Numbered from the stretch's first letter, positions 33,736 to 42,753 are shown. The stretch is 64,000 nt of DNA from Kluyvera sp036759925 (GCF_036759925.1 NZ_JAPKIB010000001.1:434001-498000); one strand, 5' to 3'. A program made the numbers and translations. The notes: generated by a model not told the origin, from the sequence alone.

Positions 33736-33774
33736 TGCATTGCTGACGGAATCTGCATTCACATCAGCAATGCA
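33736..33774. other. Long-loop hairpin between yohC and pbpG
   Basis: TGCATTGCTGA (33736-33746) and TCAGCAATGCA (33764-33774) are perfect 11-base inverted arms with a 17-base loop. It begins ten bases beyond the yohC stop. No T-run follows, so it may be a weak terminator or 3' protection structure for yohC mRNA. Confidence 0.5.
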
Positions 33775-33783
33775 TTCAGCGAG

Positions 33784-34371
33784 TTAAAACAGCCTGTATC
33801 CGTAGCCCCACAGCACCACGGTCAGCGCCAGCAGAACCTCCAGTACCAGCACCCCAATAGCGAGGGTGGAACTGGCGAAGCTCAGCCCCTCTTCCCGGTT
33901 AATATTGAGGAAGGTAGGAATACCGACGTAGAGCAAATACCCGGTGTAGAACAACGCCACCGTCCCCACCAGCGCGCATAGCCACACCAGTGGATAGAGC
34001 GCGACGATACCGCTCAGGAAGATTGGCGTCGCCACGTAGCCGGCAAACACCATACAGCGCTTGAGTGAAGGGCGCTGCGGGTAGTTACGCGCCATCCACC
34101 AGATAACCCGGCCCATTACCGCTACGCCCGCCAGCATAAGCGCGTAGAACAGTATCGCCAGCCCAATCCCGGTCATCAGTGACAGCCTGACCACGGTGCC
34201 TTCGCCAAAGTTCCAGCCAAGCTGGGTGGTACCGATAAACGCGCACACCACCGGAATGGCCGCCATCACCAGCACATGATGCATATAGTGGTGAGAGACG
34301 GTTTCGTTCTCACTACGGATCACATGCATCTCTTTATCAGGGTGGGAGAAGAGTCCCCATACATGGTTCAT
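33784..34371 (-). CDS. yohC: Yip1-family inner-membrane protein YohC
   Basis: A 195-residue protein with about five membrane spans, identical in length to E. coli YohC. The N-terminal MNHVWGLFSHPDKEMHVIRS is cytoplasmic and characteristic, followed by spans at roughly 32-50, 65-90, 105-135, 138-155 and 170-190. Function is unknown. A GAGG ribosome site precedes the ATG. It is divergent from yohD. Confidence 0.93.
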   Translation of the reverse strand: MNHVWGLFSHPDKEMHVIRSENETVSHHYMHHVLVMAAIPVVCAFIGTTQLGWNFGEGTVVRLSLMTGIGLAILFYALMLAGVAVMGRVIWWMARNYPQRPSLKRCMVFAGYVATPIFLSGIVALYPLVWLCALVGTVALFYTGYLLYVGIPTFLNINREEGLSFASSTLAIGVLVLEVLLALTVVLWGYGYRLF

Positions 34372-34525
34372 AACGCCTCCTCAGCACGGCTTCGTACCAC
34401 GTTGCTCTAAGTATAATTCACATGAATAGATTGTTTTATGTACAACGCAAAAAATAGACGCAGCCGCACTTCTCGCGTGAGGGTGTATGATTAAAGGATT
34501 GATGCAGTAAGGAGTGAGTGTTTGC

Positions 34526-35098
34526 ATGGATATCAATAACCTGATTTCCCACTATGGTTACGCTGCGCTGGTGATTGGCAGTATGGCGGAGGGCGAGACC
34601 ATTACGCTGCTCGGCGGGGTGGCGGCGCATCAGGGTCTGTTGAAGTTCCCCTTAGTGGTCATTTCGGTGGCGCTGGGCGGTATGATTGGCGACCAGTTGC
34701 TGTACCTGCTTGGTCGGCGGTTTGGTGGGCGGCTGCTTAAACGTTTTTCACGCCACCAGGCGCGCATTCGCAAGGCGCAGCGGCTGATTAAAAATCGTCC
34801 CTACCTGTTCGTGATTGGCACCCGTTTTATGTACGGTTTCCGCGTTATTGGGCCGCTGTTGATTGGCGCCAGCGGATTGCCGCCGAAGATCTTCCTGCCG
34901 CTGAATATTCTGGGGGCGTTAATCTGGGCGCTGCTGTTCACCACGCTCGGCTATCTGGGCGGTGAAGCGATTGGCCCGTGGCTGCATCATCTGGATAAGC
35001 ATCTGAAGCACCTCATCTGGCTGGCGCTGGTGGTCGTACTGGTGATTGCCGTTCGTTGGTGGATGAAGCATCGGGAAGCGAAAAAACCGCAGGAATAA
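34526..35098 (+). CDS. yohD: DedA-family membrane protein YohD
   Basis: A 190-residue inner-membrane protein of the DedA/SNARE-associated family, some members of which carry polyprenyl-phosphate or lipids across the membrane. E. coli YohD begins at the equivalent of the ATG at 34526 (MDINNLISHYGYAALVIGS). An in-frame GTG at 34514 is less likely. The family segment FVIGTRFMYGFRVIGPLLIGASGLPP (residues about 95-120) contains the conserved basic residues, and EGETITLLGG near residue 22 carries the conserved acidic position. Confidence 0.93.
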   Translation: MDINNLISHYGYAALVIGSMAEGETITLLGGVAAHQGLLKFPLVVISVALGGMIGDQLLYLLGRRFGGRLLKRFSRHQARIRKAQRLIKNRPYLFVIGTRFMYGFRVIGPLLIGASGLPPKIFLPLNILGALIWALLFTTLGYLGGEAIGPWLHHLDKHLKHLIWLALVVVLVIAVRWWMKHREAKKPQE

Positions 35099-35152
35099 AC
35101 CCGGCATAGGCCGGGTTATAGGTAGCCCGGCCGAGCAACGCGACGCCGGGAA
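35098..35152. repeat. Terminator-like hairpin plus single REP-like element
   Basis: AACCCGGC-ATAG-GCCGGGTT is a perfect 8-base stem directly at the yohD stop. It is followed by GTAGCCCGGCCGAGCAACGCGACGCCGGGAA (35122-35152), one REP-like unit, lying between the convergent yohD and kdgM-type genes. Confidence 0.75.
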
Positions 35153-35163
35153 TCACGCAAAAC

Positions 35164-35844
35164 TTAAAACGAATACTGCACGCCTACACGATAACGCGTC
35201 TGACGCTCGTCGGTGGTATTTCGCACGGAAACGTTGCCGATTTCCACGTACGGCTTCCAGTTTTTATCAATACTGTAGGCCGTTTTGAAGTTCAGCTCGT
35301 AGTCATCTTTACCGTTGTCATAGCGATTAAAATCTTCGCTCTTTTTATAAATATAGTTGCCTTCGAATGCCCATGGCCCGATTTTATAGCCCAGCCACAG
35401 GTCACCACGGTTAATATGTTCATCGTCCTTATCCACCGAGGTATCACGAACATATTCGTAGCGATATCGCGCGGCAAGATAAATACCATTACTGAAATTA
35501 TACTGCCCACGAATATACGGTTTATATATTGACTTCGACGAAGAGGTTTCTAATGCAAAACCGGGTTGAATCGTTATTTCCGGCGTTGCATTAAACTGAT
35601 AGCTCACCACATATTCGCTACCATTATCGACAACGTCATTAAACATTTTCCGCGAATGTTCACCGCCCGATTTGCTTTTTGCCTCAACCGAGAAGCCAAA
35701 GCCGTTAGCAAAGCGGTGTGATATCAGCACCCTGTCCTTCTGCGCCTGACTGTCGTCCGTATACTCATGGCGCAGATCGATAGTGACCGCATGTGCGGAC
35801 GCGCTGGCAAAGGCCAGCATCCCAAAGGTTATTAATTTTTTCAC
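35164..35844 (-). CDS. KdgM-family oligogalacturonate-specific porin
   Basis: A predicted outer-membrane, 12-stranded beta-barrel porin of the KdgM/NanC/OgsO family for acidic oligosaccharides. A GTG start at 35844 with GAGGA eight bases upstream gives a clean signal peptide (VKKLITFGMLAFASASAHA) and a 226-residue protein. The mature start VTIDLRHEYTDDSQ, many alternating aromatic strands and the C-terminal VGVQYSF with terminal Phe fit the family. An ATG 33 bases upstream would add an unlikely extension. A role in pectin-fragment entry is inferred from family and from the GH28/TogT-like genes nearby. Confidence 0.88.
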   Translation of the reverse strand: MKKLITFGMLAFASASAHAVTIDLRHEYTDDSQAQKDRVLISHRFANGFGFSVEAKSKSGGEHSRKMFNDVVDNGSEYVVSYQFNATPEITIQPGFALETSSSKSIYKPYIRGQYNFSNGIYLAARYRYEYVRDTSVDKDDEHINRGDLWLGYKIGPWAFEGNYIYKKSEDFNRYDNGKDDYELNFKTAYSIDKNWKPYVEIGNVSVRNTTDERQTRYRVGVQYSF

Positions 35845-35987
35845 GCAATCGTCCTCTGTTTTTATCGTTAACTCCAAAGCGGTGAGGAACTGGCTTTAAT
35901 ATTTAAAATATGAATATAAAAAGGTGTAGGGTATTTATTATCAATAAAGAATATTTTTTCTTCGGAGGGCGATAGTAGTGGCGAGAA

Positions 35988-36006
35988 AATGAAGTGTCAT
36001 TCATTT
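35988..36006. promoter_or_regulatory. Weak KdgR-like candidate box
   Basis: AATGAAGTGTCATTCATTT contains an AATGA-N4-TCATT dyad and matches most positions of the KdgR consensus AATRAAAYNYYRTTTYATT as I remember it, with four mismatches. It lies about 145-160 bases before the porin start. It could be a chance match in AT-rich DNA. Confidence 0.25.
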
Positions 36007-36136
36007 AAATCAAAATACGTGATCGCAAACATATTTTAATGCAATATCGATGGCGATTTTTAATAAAAATAAAAATCCAATACTGAGGGCGTATATTAGC
36101 GAGTGATATTATTTAATCTGAGTATTTATTTTTCAC

Positions 36137-36167
36137 TTTTCCCCTGCACAAATAATACAGGGGAAAA
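36137..36167. other. Inverted repeat downstream of mdtQ
   Basis: TTTTCCCCTG and CAGGGGAAAA are perfect 10-base arms around an 11-base AT-rich loop, starting 16 bases after the mdtQ stop. It could serve as a terminator for mdtQ despite lacking a long T-run. Confidence 0.55.
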
Positions 36168-36182
36168 GGAACCCGCAGTGGG

Positions 36183-37625
36183 TTATTTCTCTTCGCTGAT
36201 GTGGTAGCCGCCGCCCAGCGCCGAGGTCAGCTGAATGTTGGCATCAATCCACTGGCCGTGCAGGCGTAACGCGTTGACACGCTCCTGCAGAGCAGGCAAT
36301 TTCGCAAGGCTGACTTTAGAACCCGGAATAATTCCGGCGTTCATCCGCGCCTGCGCCAGCGTCACCAGGCGCTGCGCGTCTTTCTCAACCTGCTGCTGCT
36401 GCTGGTTTTTCTCCATCAGCGTCTCAACCTGGCTGGCGGTTTTCGCTACCTGGTTTACCGCATCCACCACCGCTTTATTATATTTAGCGACGGAGAGATT
36501 GTTCTGCGCATTGGCGATATCCAGGTTGGCGTTCAGACGACCGCTGTCGAAGATAGGCAGCGTCAGCCCGGCGGTCACGCCCATCTGATTGGCGGAGCTA
36601 CGGAACAGATCGCTTAAGTGCAGCGCATCCTGTTGCAGGAAGGCCATCAGGTTGATGTCCGGGTAGAACGCCGCTTTCGCGGCATCGATTTCGCTCAGCG
36701 ACGCTTCGATATACCAGTGCGCTTCCTGCAAATCCGGACGGCGCGCCAGCAGGTCGTAGCCTAAGCGAGTCGGCATTTTACTGGCAACCGCCGGCAGGTC
36801 GACTTTACGCAGATTCAGCGACTGGCTCTGGCTGTTGGTCAGCGCCATCAGCCGCGCCTCAATCTCTTTCATATTGCCAGCCACGTCAGCCAACTGCTGG
36901 TCGGTTTTGCTGACGTTAATATCGTTCTCTGCCCCTTCGGCGGAGTTGGTTATACCGTGCTGATACAGCTCGGTATCCACGGTCACGATATTATTCTGTT
37001 CTTTTTTCACTTGCTCTAGCACGTCGTGAATCGCCGCTTCGGTTTGCCACTGCCAGTACAGACGCGCCACGCTGCTGGAGAGCAGTTCCTGGGTTTGCGC
37101 CCGCTCGGCGACCTGCGCCTTCACTTCACCGATACGCGCCTTCACCTGCGCGCGGTTTTTACCCCACAGGTCGAGATCCCATCCGGCGGTCAGGCCGAAC
37201 GTACCGTTGGTGTACCACGGGCCGGTATTGCCATCAGCATCGGTGGCAAACGGCCCCATCAGGCCTTCTGCGGACATTTTCTGGCGTTCAAGATTCCCGC
37301 CGAAATCCACTTCCGGGCCCAGCGACGACTTCGACATCCGCGCCTGCGCTTCAGCCAGTTTGATGCGCTGATCGGCAATCTGCATATCCGGCGCATTTGC
37401 CAGCGCGCGGGTAATTAGGCCGTTCAGCTGTGCATCGTGATAGCCCTGCCACCAATTACTCTGCGGCCAGCCGTTTTGCAACGCCGCAGGGAGTTCCGTT
37501 GAAACGTTCGAGGCCGGAACCTGCTGTTTAACAGGACTACCAATATCATGCGAAGGTGCACAGCCAGCCAGCGCAATGAGCAGGGGTAAACCAGACAACA
37601 CGCTTTTTTTCAGAGTTAAGTTCAT
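36183..37625 (-). CDS. mdtQ: Outer-membrane efflux lipoprotein MdtQ
   Basis: A TolC-like outer-membrane factor of the RND efflux lipoprotein (NodT/OprM) family. The 480 residues begin with a lipobox ALAGC (lipidated Cys22) and contain two OEP repeats (about 65-260 and 275-470). AGWDLDLWGKNRAQVKAR and DLLARRPDLQEAHWYIEAS are diagnostic. The protein matches E. coli MdtQ (YohG), whose gene is disrupted in K-12; here it is intact. No membrane-fusion or pump gene adjoins it, so it would have to partner with a pump encoded elsewhere. Confidence 0.93.
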   Translation of the reverse strand: MNLTLKKSVLSGLPLLIALAGCAPSHDIGSPVKQQVPASNVSTELPAALQNGWPQSNWWQGYHDAQLNGLITRALANAPDMQIADQRIKLAEAQARMSKSSLGPEVDFGGNLERQKMSAEGLMGPFATDADGNTGPWYTNGTFGLTAGWDLDLWGKNRAQVKARIGEVKAQVAERAQTQELLSSSVARLYWQWQTEAAIHDVLEQVKKEQNNIVTVDTELYQHGITNSAEGAENDINVSKTDQQLADVAGNMKEIEARLMALTNSQSQSLNLRKVDLPAVASKMPTRLGYDLLARRPDLQEAHWYIEASLSEIDAAKAAFYPDINLMAFLQQDALHLSDLFRSSANQMGVTAGLTLPIFDSGRLNANLDIANAQNNLSVAKYNKAVVDAVNQVAKTASQVETLMEKNQQQQQVEKDAQRLVTLAQARMNAGIIPGSKVSLAKLPALQERVNALRLHGQWIDANIQLTSALGGGYHISEEK

Positions 37626-37758
37626 TTGAGAGGTCAGGTTACAAAAGAAGGAGGATTATATTAATTTAAATGCAGCCAATCCGTTTAGTAAAGCGTGTGG
37701 GAACATAATTTGACATACTTAGTGACAGTCAAAAATTATTAAATTTCATGGAGTAGAA

Positions 37759-38493
37759 ATGAGCCAGAACATTTATGACAATCCTGATTTCTTCGCCGGG
37801 TACGCCACGCTCGACCGTTCGGTTAGAGGACTCGACGGTGCGCCGGAATGGGCCACCATTGTGCACATGATGCCCGCGCTGGTCGGCCAGCGGGTGGTGG
37901 ATCTTGGCTGCGGCTACGGCTGGTTTTGCCGCTGGGCGCGCGACCAGGGTGCCGCTAAGGTGACCGGGCTGGATCTCTCCAGCCTCATGCTGGAACGGGC
38001 GCGAGAGATGACCCACGATGCAGGGATTGAATACCGCTGCGAAGATTTGCAGACCCTCACGCTTGCCGCCGATAGCTGCGACGTGGTTTACAGCTCGCTG
38101 GCGCTGCACTATTTGCCCGATATCGCCCCGCTGCTCGCCTGCGTTTATCAGGCTCTGACGCCGGGCGGCACGCTGCTGTTTTCCGCCGAGCATCCTATCT
38201 ACACCGCCCCGCTCAAGCAGGGCTGGCAGGAAGATGCGCAGGGGCAGAAAAGCTGGCCAGTCAGCCATTATCAGCAGGAAGGCGAGCGCATCAGCAATTG
38301 GTTTGCCGACGGCGTCAAGAAACAGCACCGGACGCTGGGCAGTTGGATTAACGCGCTGGTAGCCGCCGGTTTTGTCATTGAGTGCCTCAACGAATGGGGG
38401 CCAACCGCAGAACAGATTGCCGCCAACCCGGCGCTGGATGAAGAGAAAGAACGGCCGATGATTTTTATTCTGCGCGCGCGTAAGCCGGTGTGA
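37759..38493 (+). CDS. Class I SAM-dependent methyltransferase
   Basis: A 244-residue cytoplasmic enzyme with the Rossmann-fold SAM motif VVDLGCGYGWFCRW (about 46-59), the acidic motif II VTGLDLSSLML (about 68-78), and a motif-IV-like DVVYSSLALHYL. This is the UbiE/Methyltransf_11 group. The acceptor is unknown. Residues 1-30 (NIYDNPDFFAGYATLDRS) resemble a subgroup common in Enterobacteriaceae. It is a single gene between divergent mdtQ and convergent bglB. Confidence 0.87.
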   Translation: MSQNIYDNPDFFAGYATLDRSVRGLDGAPEWATIVHMMPALVGQRVVDLGCGYGWFCRWARDQGAAKVTGLDLSSLMLERAREMTHDAGIEYRCEDLQTLTLAADSCDVVYSSLALHYLPDIAPLLACVYQALTPGGTLLFSAEHPIYTAPLKQGWQEDAQGQKSWPVSHYQQEGERISNWFADGVKKQHRTLGSWINALVAAGFVIECLNEWGPTAEQIAANPALDEEKERPMIFILRARKPV

Positions 38494-38497
38494 GTTG

Positions 38498-38538
38498 GGT
38501 GAGTGCCGGATAAGCAAAGCGCCATCCGGCAATTCACC
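38498..38538. repeat. REP-type hairpin between the methyltransferase and bglB genes
   Basis: TGCCGGAT (38504-38511) pairs with ATCCGGCA (38524-38531), with outer GGTGA/TCACC arms. This is the classical enterobacterial GCCGGAT-type REP and lies between convergent genes. Confidence 0.75.
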
Positions 38539-38543
38539 GACGC

Positions 38544-39938
38544 TTACGCTTTCAAACTCGCGCCGTTGGTCGCAATCACCTCTTTATACCAGTCGAAGCT
38601 CTTCTTCTTGCTGCGCGCCAGCGTACCGGTGCCATCGTCGTGGCGATCCACATAGATAAACCCGTAGCGCTTAGAGAGTTCCGCTTTCGAGGCGCTGACC
38701 AGGTCAATCGGCCCCCAACTGGTGAAGCCCATCAGCTCAACGCCGTCCTCAATCGCTTCCCGCGCCTGCACCAGATGGTCATTCAGGTAGCTGATACGGT
38801 AGTCATCGTTGATGCTGCCGTCAGCTTCCACTTTATCCTTCGCGCCGAGGCCGTTTTCAACAATAAACAGCGGCTTCTGGTAGCGATCCCACAGCACGTT
38901 CAGCAGCGTGCGCAGCCCCAGCGGGTCAATCTGCCAGCCCCACTCCGAGCTTTCCAGGTGCGGATTCGGCACCATGTTGAGGATATTGCCGCGCGCTTTC
39001 TGGTTCAGCGCGTCGTCGGCGGTCACACAGCCGGTCATGTAGTAGCTAAACGAGATAAAATCGATGGTCGATTTCAGCGCGTCACGGTCGGCGTCGGTAA
39101 TCTCCAGCGCAAAACCGTTATCGCGGAAATAGCGCAGCATATAGCCCGGATACGCCCCGCGCGCCTGCACGTCGCCGAAGAACTGCCAGCCGCGGTTCTC
39201 CTGCAGGGTTTTGAACACATCATCCGGCTTGCAGCTTAGCGGGTACATCAGGCCGCCCAGCAGCATGTTACCAATTTTCCCCTCCGGCACGATTTCATGG
39301 CAGGCTTTCACCGCCAGCGCGCTCGCCACCAGCTGATGGTGAATGGCCTGATACACCTCCGCTTTGCTGCTATCACTCGGCAGGCCTACGCCAGTCATCG
39401 GCGCGTGCAGCGACATGTTGATTTCGTTGAAGGTCAGCCACAGTTTAACCTTGCCTTTGTAACGTTCGAACACCGTACGAGCATAACGCTCGAAGAAGCC
39501 AATCACCTTGCGGTTGCCCCAGCCGCCGTAATTTTTCACCAGCGCCCACGGCATTTCATAGTGGGAGAGCGTCACCAGCGGCGTAATGTGATGTTTAGCC
39601 ATCTCGTCAAACAGCGTGTCGTAAAAGGCCAGGCCAGCCTCGTTTGGCTCGGCGTCATCACCGTTCGGGAAGATACGCGTCCAGGCAATCGACACGCGCA
39701 GGCAGTTAAAGCCCATCTCAGCAAACAGCGCGATATCGTCCGGGTAACGGTGATAGAAGTCGATGGCGATATCTTTTAAGCCGGTGTCCCCCGGCACACG
39801 CTCAACGACGTCACCAAAAACGCCGTGCGGCTGCACGTCGGAGGTGGATAACCCTTTGCCATCCTCAAGAAAGGCACCTTCAACCTGGTTTGCAGCGGTC
39901 GCGCCGCCCCAATAAAACGTCTGCGGGAATGCTTTCAT
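38544..39938 (-). CDS. bglB: 6-phospho-beta-glucosidase (GH1)
   Basis: BglB hydrolyses phosphorylated aryl-beta-glucosides (salicin-6-P, arbutin-6-P) delivered by the PTS. The 464 residues track E. coli BglB along most of the length. The acid/base is E172 in LTFNEINMS and the nucleophile is E361 in IVENGLGAK. The phosphate-binding signature SKAELSKRYGFIYVD is near residue 420. It is last in a bglG-bglF-bglB operon, 15 bases after the permease stop. Confidence 0.94.
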   Translation of the reverse strand: MKAFPQTFYWGGATAANQVEGAFLEDGKGLSTSDVQPHGVFGDVVERVPGDTGLKDIAIDFYHRYPDDIALFAEMGFNCLRVSIAWTRIFPNGDDAEPNEAGLAFYDTLFDEMAKHHITPLVTLSHYEMPWALVKNYGGWGNRKVIGFFERYARTVFERYKGKVKLWLTFNEINMSLHAPMTGVGLPSDSSKAEVYQAIHHQLVASALAVKACHEIVPEGKIGNMLLGGLMYPLSCKPDDVFKTLQENRGWQFFGDVQARGAYPGYMLRYFRDNGFALEITDADRDALKSTIDFISFSYYMTGCVTADDALNQKARGNILNMVPNPHLESSEWGWQIDPLGLRTLLNVLWDRYQKPLFIVENGLGAKDKVEADGSINDDYRISYLNDHLVQAREAIEDGVELMGFTSWGPIDLVSASKAELSKRYGFIYVDRHDDGTGTLARSKKKSFDWYKEVIATNGASLKA

Positions 39939-39953
39939 CTCTCTCTCCTGTGA

Positions 39954-41807
39954 TTAATGCGTAATGGTCAACAGCGGCTGCCCGGCGCTGACCGCGCTGG
40001 CGGCAACGATTTCCACTTCCGGGTACTCGTCGCTGTTGCTGATAATAATGGGCGTCGCCAGGTCGTAACCGGCGTCCAGAATGGCCTGACGGTCGAAGGT
40101 GAGCAGCAGATCGCCCGCCCGCACCTTGTCGCCCTCTTTCACATGGGCGGTAAACGGCGCGCCGTCCAGCTTGACGGTATCAATGCCGACGTGGATCAAC
40201 AGTTCAATGCCGCTGTCGCTCTCAAGACCGATGGCATGTTTGGTTTGAAAAATCGAGGCGACTTCGCCGTTAAAGGGGGCAATCACTTTGCCTTCCGCCG
40301 GAATCATCGCCACGCCTTTACCCAGCAGGCCGCTGGCGAAGGTGGTATCCGGAACATTTTCCAGCGCCAGCACGCTGCCGGTCATCGGTGCCAGCACGTC
40401 GTTTTCCGCGGCTTTTGCCACCACTGTGGCCTCTGCGGCTTTGCGCGGCATCCCGAAGAAGTAGGTCAGCGAGCCGGAGAGGATAAAGGCCACCGCCGTA
40501 CCAATAAGCCCGCCCCATACGCTGGCGTCAATGCCGCTTGCCGGGATCATCTGCGCCGGGAAGAAGATATTCGGCAGGCCAAAAGAGTAGGTCGCGCTGT
40601 TGCTGAAGGCGGTAATCGCGCCACCGAGGGCACCTGAGACGCAGCCAAAGATGAACGGACGACGCAGCGGCAAAGTCAGACCGTAAATTGCCGGTTCGGT
40701 AATACCAAAAAGTCCGGCAGAAAACGCAGAGCCTGCCAGCACTTTCTGGCGCGCATCACGAGTGGCGAGGAAAATCCCCAGCACCGCCCCCACCTGCGCC
40801 AGCACCGCCGGTAGAATAATCGGCAACATCGAGTCGTGGCCCAGCACGTTCAGGTTATTGATCATCAGCGGTACCAGCCCCCAGTGCAGGCCGAAGATAA
40901 CGCAGACCTGCCACAGCCCGCCCAGTGCGGCCCCCGCCAGCCACGGCGCAACGACGTAAACCGCCTGGTAGCCGTTCGCCAGCATCACGCTAAGCCAGGT
41001 AGCGATTGGTCCGATAACCAGAAACGTCAGCGGCACCACGATGGCAAGGCAGATAGCCGGGGTGAAAAAGTTCTTCATCGCCGACGGCAGCAGCGCGTTG
41101 CTGCGCCGCTCAATCCAGCAGCACACCCACGAGGCGAGGATAATCGGGATAACCGAGGAGCTGTAGTTAATAAAGGTGACGGGGATGCCCAGGAAATACT
41201 CCGCCGTGGCGCCCGGCAATTGCCCGGCCTCAAAGGCCTGAATCATCAGCGGGTGGGTCAGCGCGCCGCCGATCACCATCGTAATAAACGGGTTACCGCC
41301 AAACTTTTTCCCGGCGGTGTAGCCGAGGAACAGCGGGAAGAAGAAGAACAGCGCGTCGCTGGCCGCAAACCAGATTTTGTAGGTCGCCTGTTCGGTGTTC
41401 AGCCAGCCGCACACCACCGCCAGCGCCAGCAACCCTTTCAACAGACCGGTGGCCGCCATCACGCCGATAAACGGCGCAAAAATACCGGACACCACGTCGA
41501 TAACCTGGCCCAGCACGGAGGTTTTTTCGCCTTTGACCGCGACCGGTTCGCTATCGTCGGTAATGCCCGCCGCCTCGCGTACCGCCAGCCAGACATCGTG
41601 GACGTGATTACCAATCACCACCTGAAACTGTCCGCCGCTCTCAACCACCATAATCACGCCGGGGTTCGCCTTCAGCGCCTCGGCGTCAGCTTTGCTGCTG
41701 TCTTTAAGCTTAAAACGCAGCCGGGTAGCGCAGTGAACCAGACTCACCATATTCTCTTTACCCCCCACGTGGCGGAGAATATCCTGCGCAAGTTCCTGAT
41801 ATTTCAT
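39954..41807 (-). CDS. bglF: PTS beta-glucoside EIIBCA permease
   Basis: Membrane phosphotransferase that imports and phosphorylates aryl-beta-glucosides and, in E. coli, also controls BglG activity. The start at 41807 gives MKYQELAQDILRHVGGKENM and 617 residues in the order EIIB (phosphocysteine Cys26 in HCATRLRF), EIIC (about 105-460, ten or so spans), EIIA (phosphohistidine about His539 in LLIHVGIDTV). The ORF upstream of this start overlaps the antiterminator/terminator region and is not needed. A RAT-terminator pair lies between bglG and this gene. Confidence 0.95.
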   Translation of the reverse strand: MKYQELAQDILRHVGGKENMVSLVHCATRLRFKLKDSSKADAEALKANPGVIMVVESGGQFQVVIGNHVHDVWLAVREAAGITDDSEPVAVKGEKTSVLGQVIDVVSGIFAPFIGVMAATGLLKGLLALAVVCGWLNTEQATYKIWFAASDALFFFFPLFLGYTAGKKFGGNPFITMVIGGALTHPLMIQAFEAGQLPGATAEYFLGIPVTFINYSSSVIPIILASWVCCWIERRSNALLPSAMKNFFTPAICLAIVVPLTFLVIGPIATWLSVMLANGYQAVYVVAPWLAGAALGGLWQVCVIFGLHWGLVPLMINNLNVLGHDSMLPIILPAVLAQVGAVLGIFLATRDARQKVLAGSAFSAGLFGITEPAIYGLTLPLRRPFIFGCVSGALGGAITAFSNSATYSFGLPNIFFPAQMIPASGIDASVWGGLIGTAVAFILSGSLTYFFGMPRKAAEATVVAKAAENDVLAPMTGSVLALENVPDTTFASGLLGKGVAMIPAEGKVIAPFNGEVASIFQTKHAIGLESDSGIELLIHVGIDTVKLDGAPFTAHVKEGDKVRAGDLLLTFDRQAILDAGYDLATPIIISNSDEYPEVEIVAASAVSAGQPLLTITH

Positions 41808-41835
41808 ACTGAATTCCTTGACCGAGTATAAAAAC

Positions 41836-41904
41836 AAAAAAACCCGAGAACGACGCCAGATGGCACCGCGCTCGGGTTTTGCCTGCATAATGCAGTAACA
41901 ATCC
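41836..41904 (-). terminator. Antitermination-controlled terminator before bglF
   Basis: On the minus strand a ribonucleic antiterminator sequence (TTACTGCATTATGCAGGCAAAACC, about 41876-41902) overlaps the left arm of a terminator stem built from AACCCGAGC and CTCGGGTT with a following T7 run. This is the bgl operon layout in which BglG binding to the RAT prevents the terminator from forming. Confidence 0.93.
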
Positions 41905-41919
41905 CATTGTGGTTTGGGG

Positions 41920-42753
41920 TTATTTCCCCTCTTTTCTCACCCGTTCAATATGAATGGCGAGAAACATAATCTCTTCCGTCGTCAACGGCCGCTGATAGCT
42001 GTTTTGCAGATGCAAACCGACGGTTTCCGCACACTTCCACGCTTTGGCGTAGTTGTCCTTCACCGCGCTATGCAGTTCGGCGTCATCGTCTTCCACCACC
42101 GTTCGCGTCAGCATTCGCTGGGCAAAAAATTTCAGGTGGGTCACGAAGCGCTGATAGCTTAACGACTCTTCGTTGTACTCCAGACGCAGCTGATACTTCA
42201 CCAGCTGCAAAATTTCCTGCATCACCCGGGTGACGTGCATCACTTCCGGCATTTCGCTGTTGAGCTGCGCCGTGACCAGATGCAGGGCGATAAACCCGGC
42301 TTCATCCTCCGCCAGCGCCACGCCGAGCCGCTTTTCAATCAGCGCTCGCGCCTCTTGTCCCAGCGCAAACTCTTTCGGGTAGAGCCGCTTTATATCCCAC
42401 AACAGCACGTTGCGCAGCGCTACGCCCTTTTTCTGCCGCTCAATGGCGAAGTGGCAGTGGTCGGTCAGGGTGATGTAAACGCTCTCCTGCAGCCTGCCGA
42501 GCCGCTCGCGCGCCCGTTCGATAATCCGGTCGCAGGTGGTCATCACCTCAAGCGGGATCTGACTGAGTAATTCACCTAAACGCCCTACCAGCTCATCGCT
42601 TTGCAGGGCAAAAATTTTCTCGATTTTCGTCTCATCCAGTGAGTCGCCGACGCGTTTCTGAAAGGCTAGCCCTCGCCCCATCACAACCTGCTCACGCCGG
42701 TGTTCATCCAGAACCACCACCACATTATTATTAAGCACTTTGGCGATTTGCAT
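41920..42753 (-). CDS. bglG: BglG-family transcriptional antiterminator
   Basis: RNA-binding antiterminator. The 277 residues contain the co-antiterminator RNA-binding domain (MQIAKVLNNNVVVVLDE, about 1-55), then two PTS regulation domains, PRD1 (about 65-170) with DHCHFAIERQ, and PRD2 (about 175-277) with LAIHIERV. Phosphorylation of PRD histidines by BglF and HPr controls dimerisation in the E. coli system. It is the first gene of the bglGFB operon and has its own RAT-terminator leader. Confidence 0.95.
   Translation of the reverse strand: MQIAKVLNNNVVVVLDEHRREQVVMGRGLAFQKRVGDSLDETKIEKIFALQSDELVGRLGELLSQIPLEVMTTCDRIIERARERLGRLQESVYITLTDHCHFAIERQKKGVALRNVLLWDIKRLYPKEFALGQEARALIEKRLGVALAEDEAGFIALHLVTAQLNSEMPEVMHVTRVMQEILQLVKYQLRLEYNEESLSYQRFVTHLKFFAQRMLTRTVVEDDDAELHSAVKDNYAKAWKCAETVGLHLQNSYQRPLTTEEIMFLAIHIERVRKEGK

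Larger units (their letters stand above)
35845..36182. other. AT-rich control region upstream of the KdgM-type porin gene
   Basis: About 340 bases, strongly AT-rich, between mdtQ and the porin gene. Noticed elements are a KdgR-like dyad at 35988-36006 and a perfect 10-base inverted repeat at 36137-36167 near the mdtQ stop. No coding ORF is apparent. The length and composition fit a regulated, possibly H-NS-silenced, porin promoter. Confidence 0.55.

Noticed and set aside
40836..41831. 331-codon open frame antisense to bglF
   Set aside because: Translation is rich in His, Gln and Arg without domain pattern; the bglF reading is certain.
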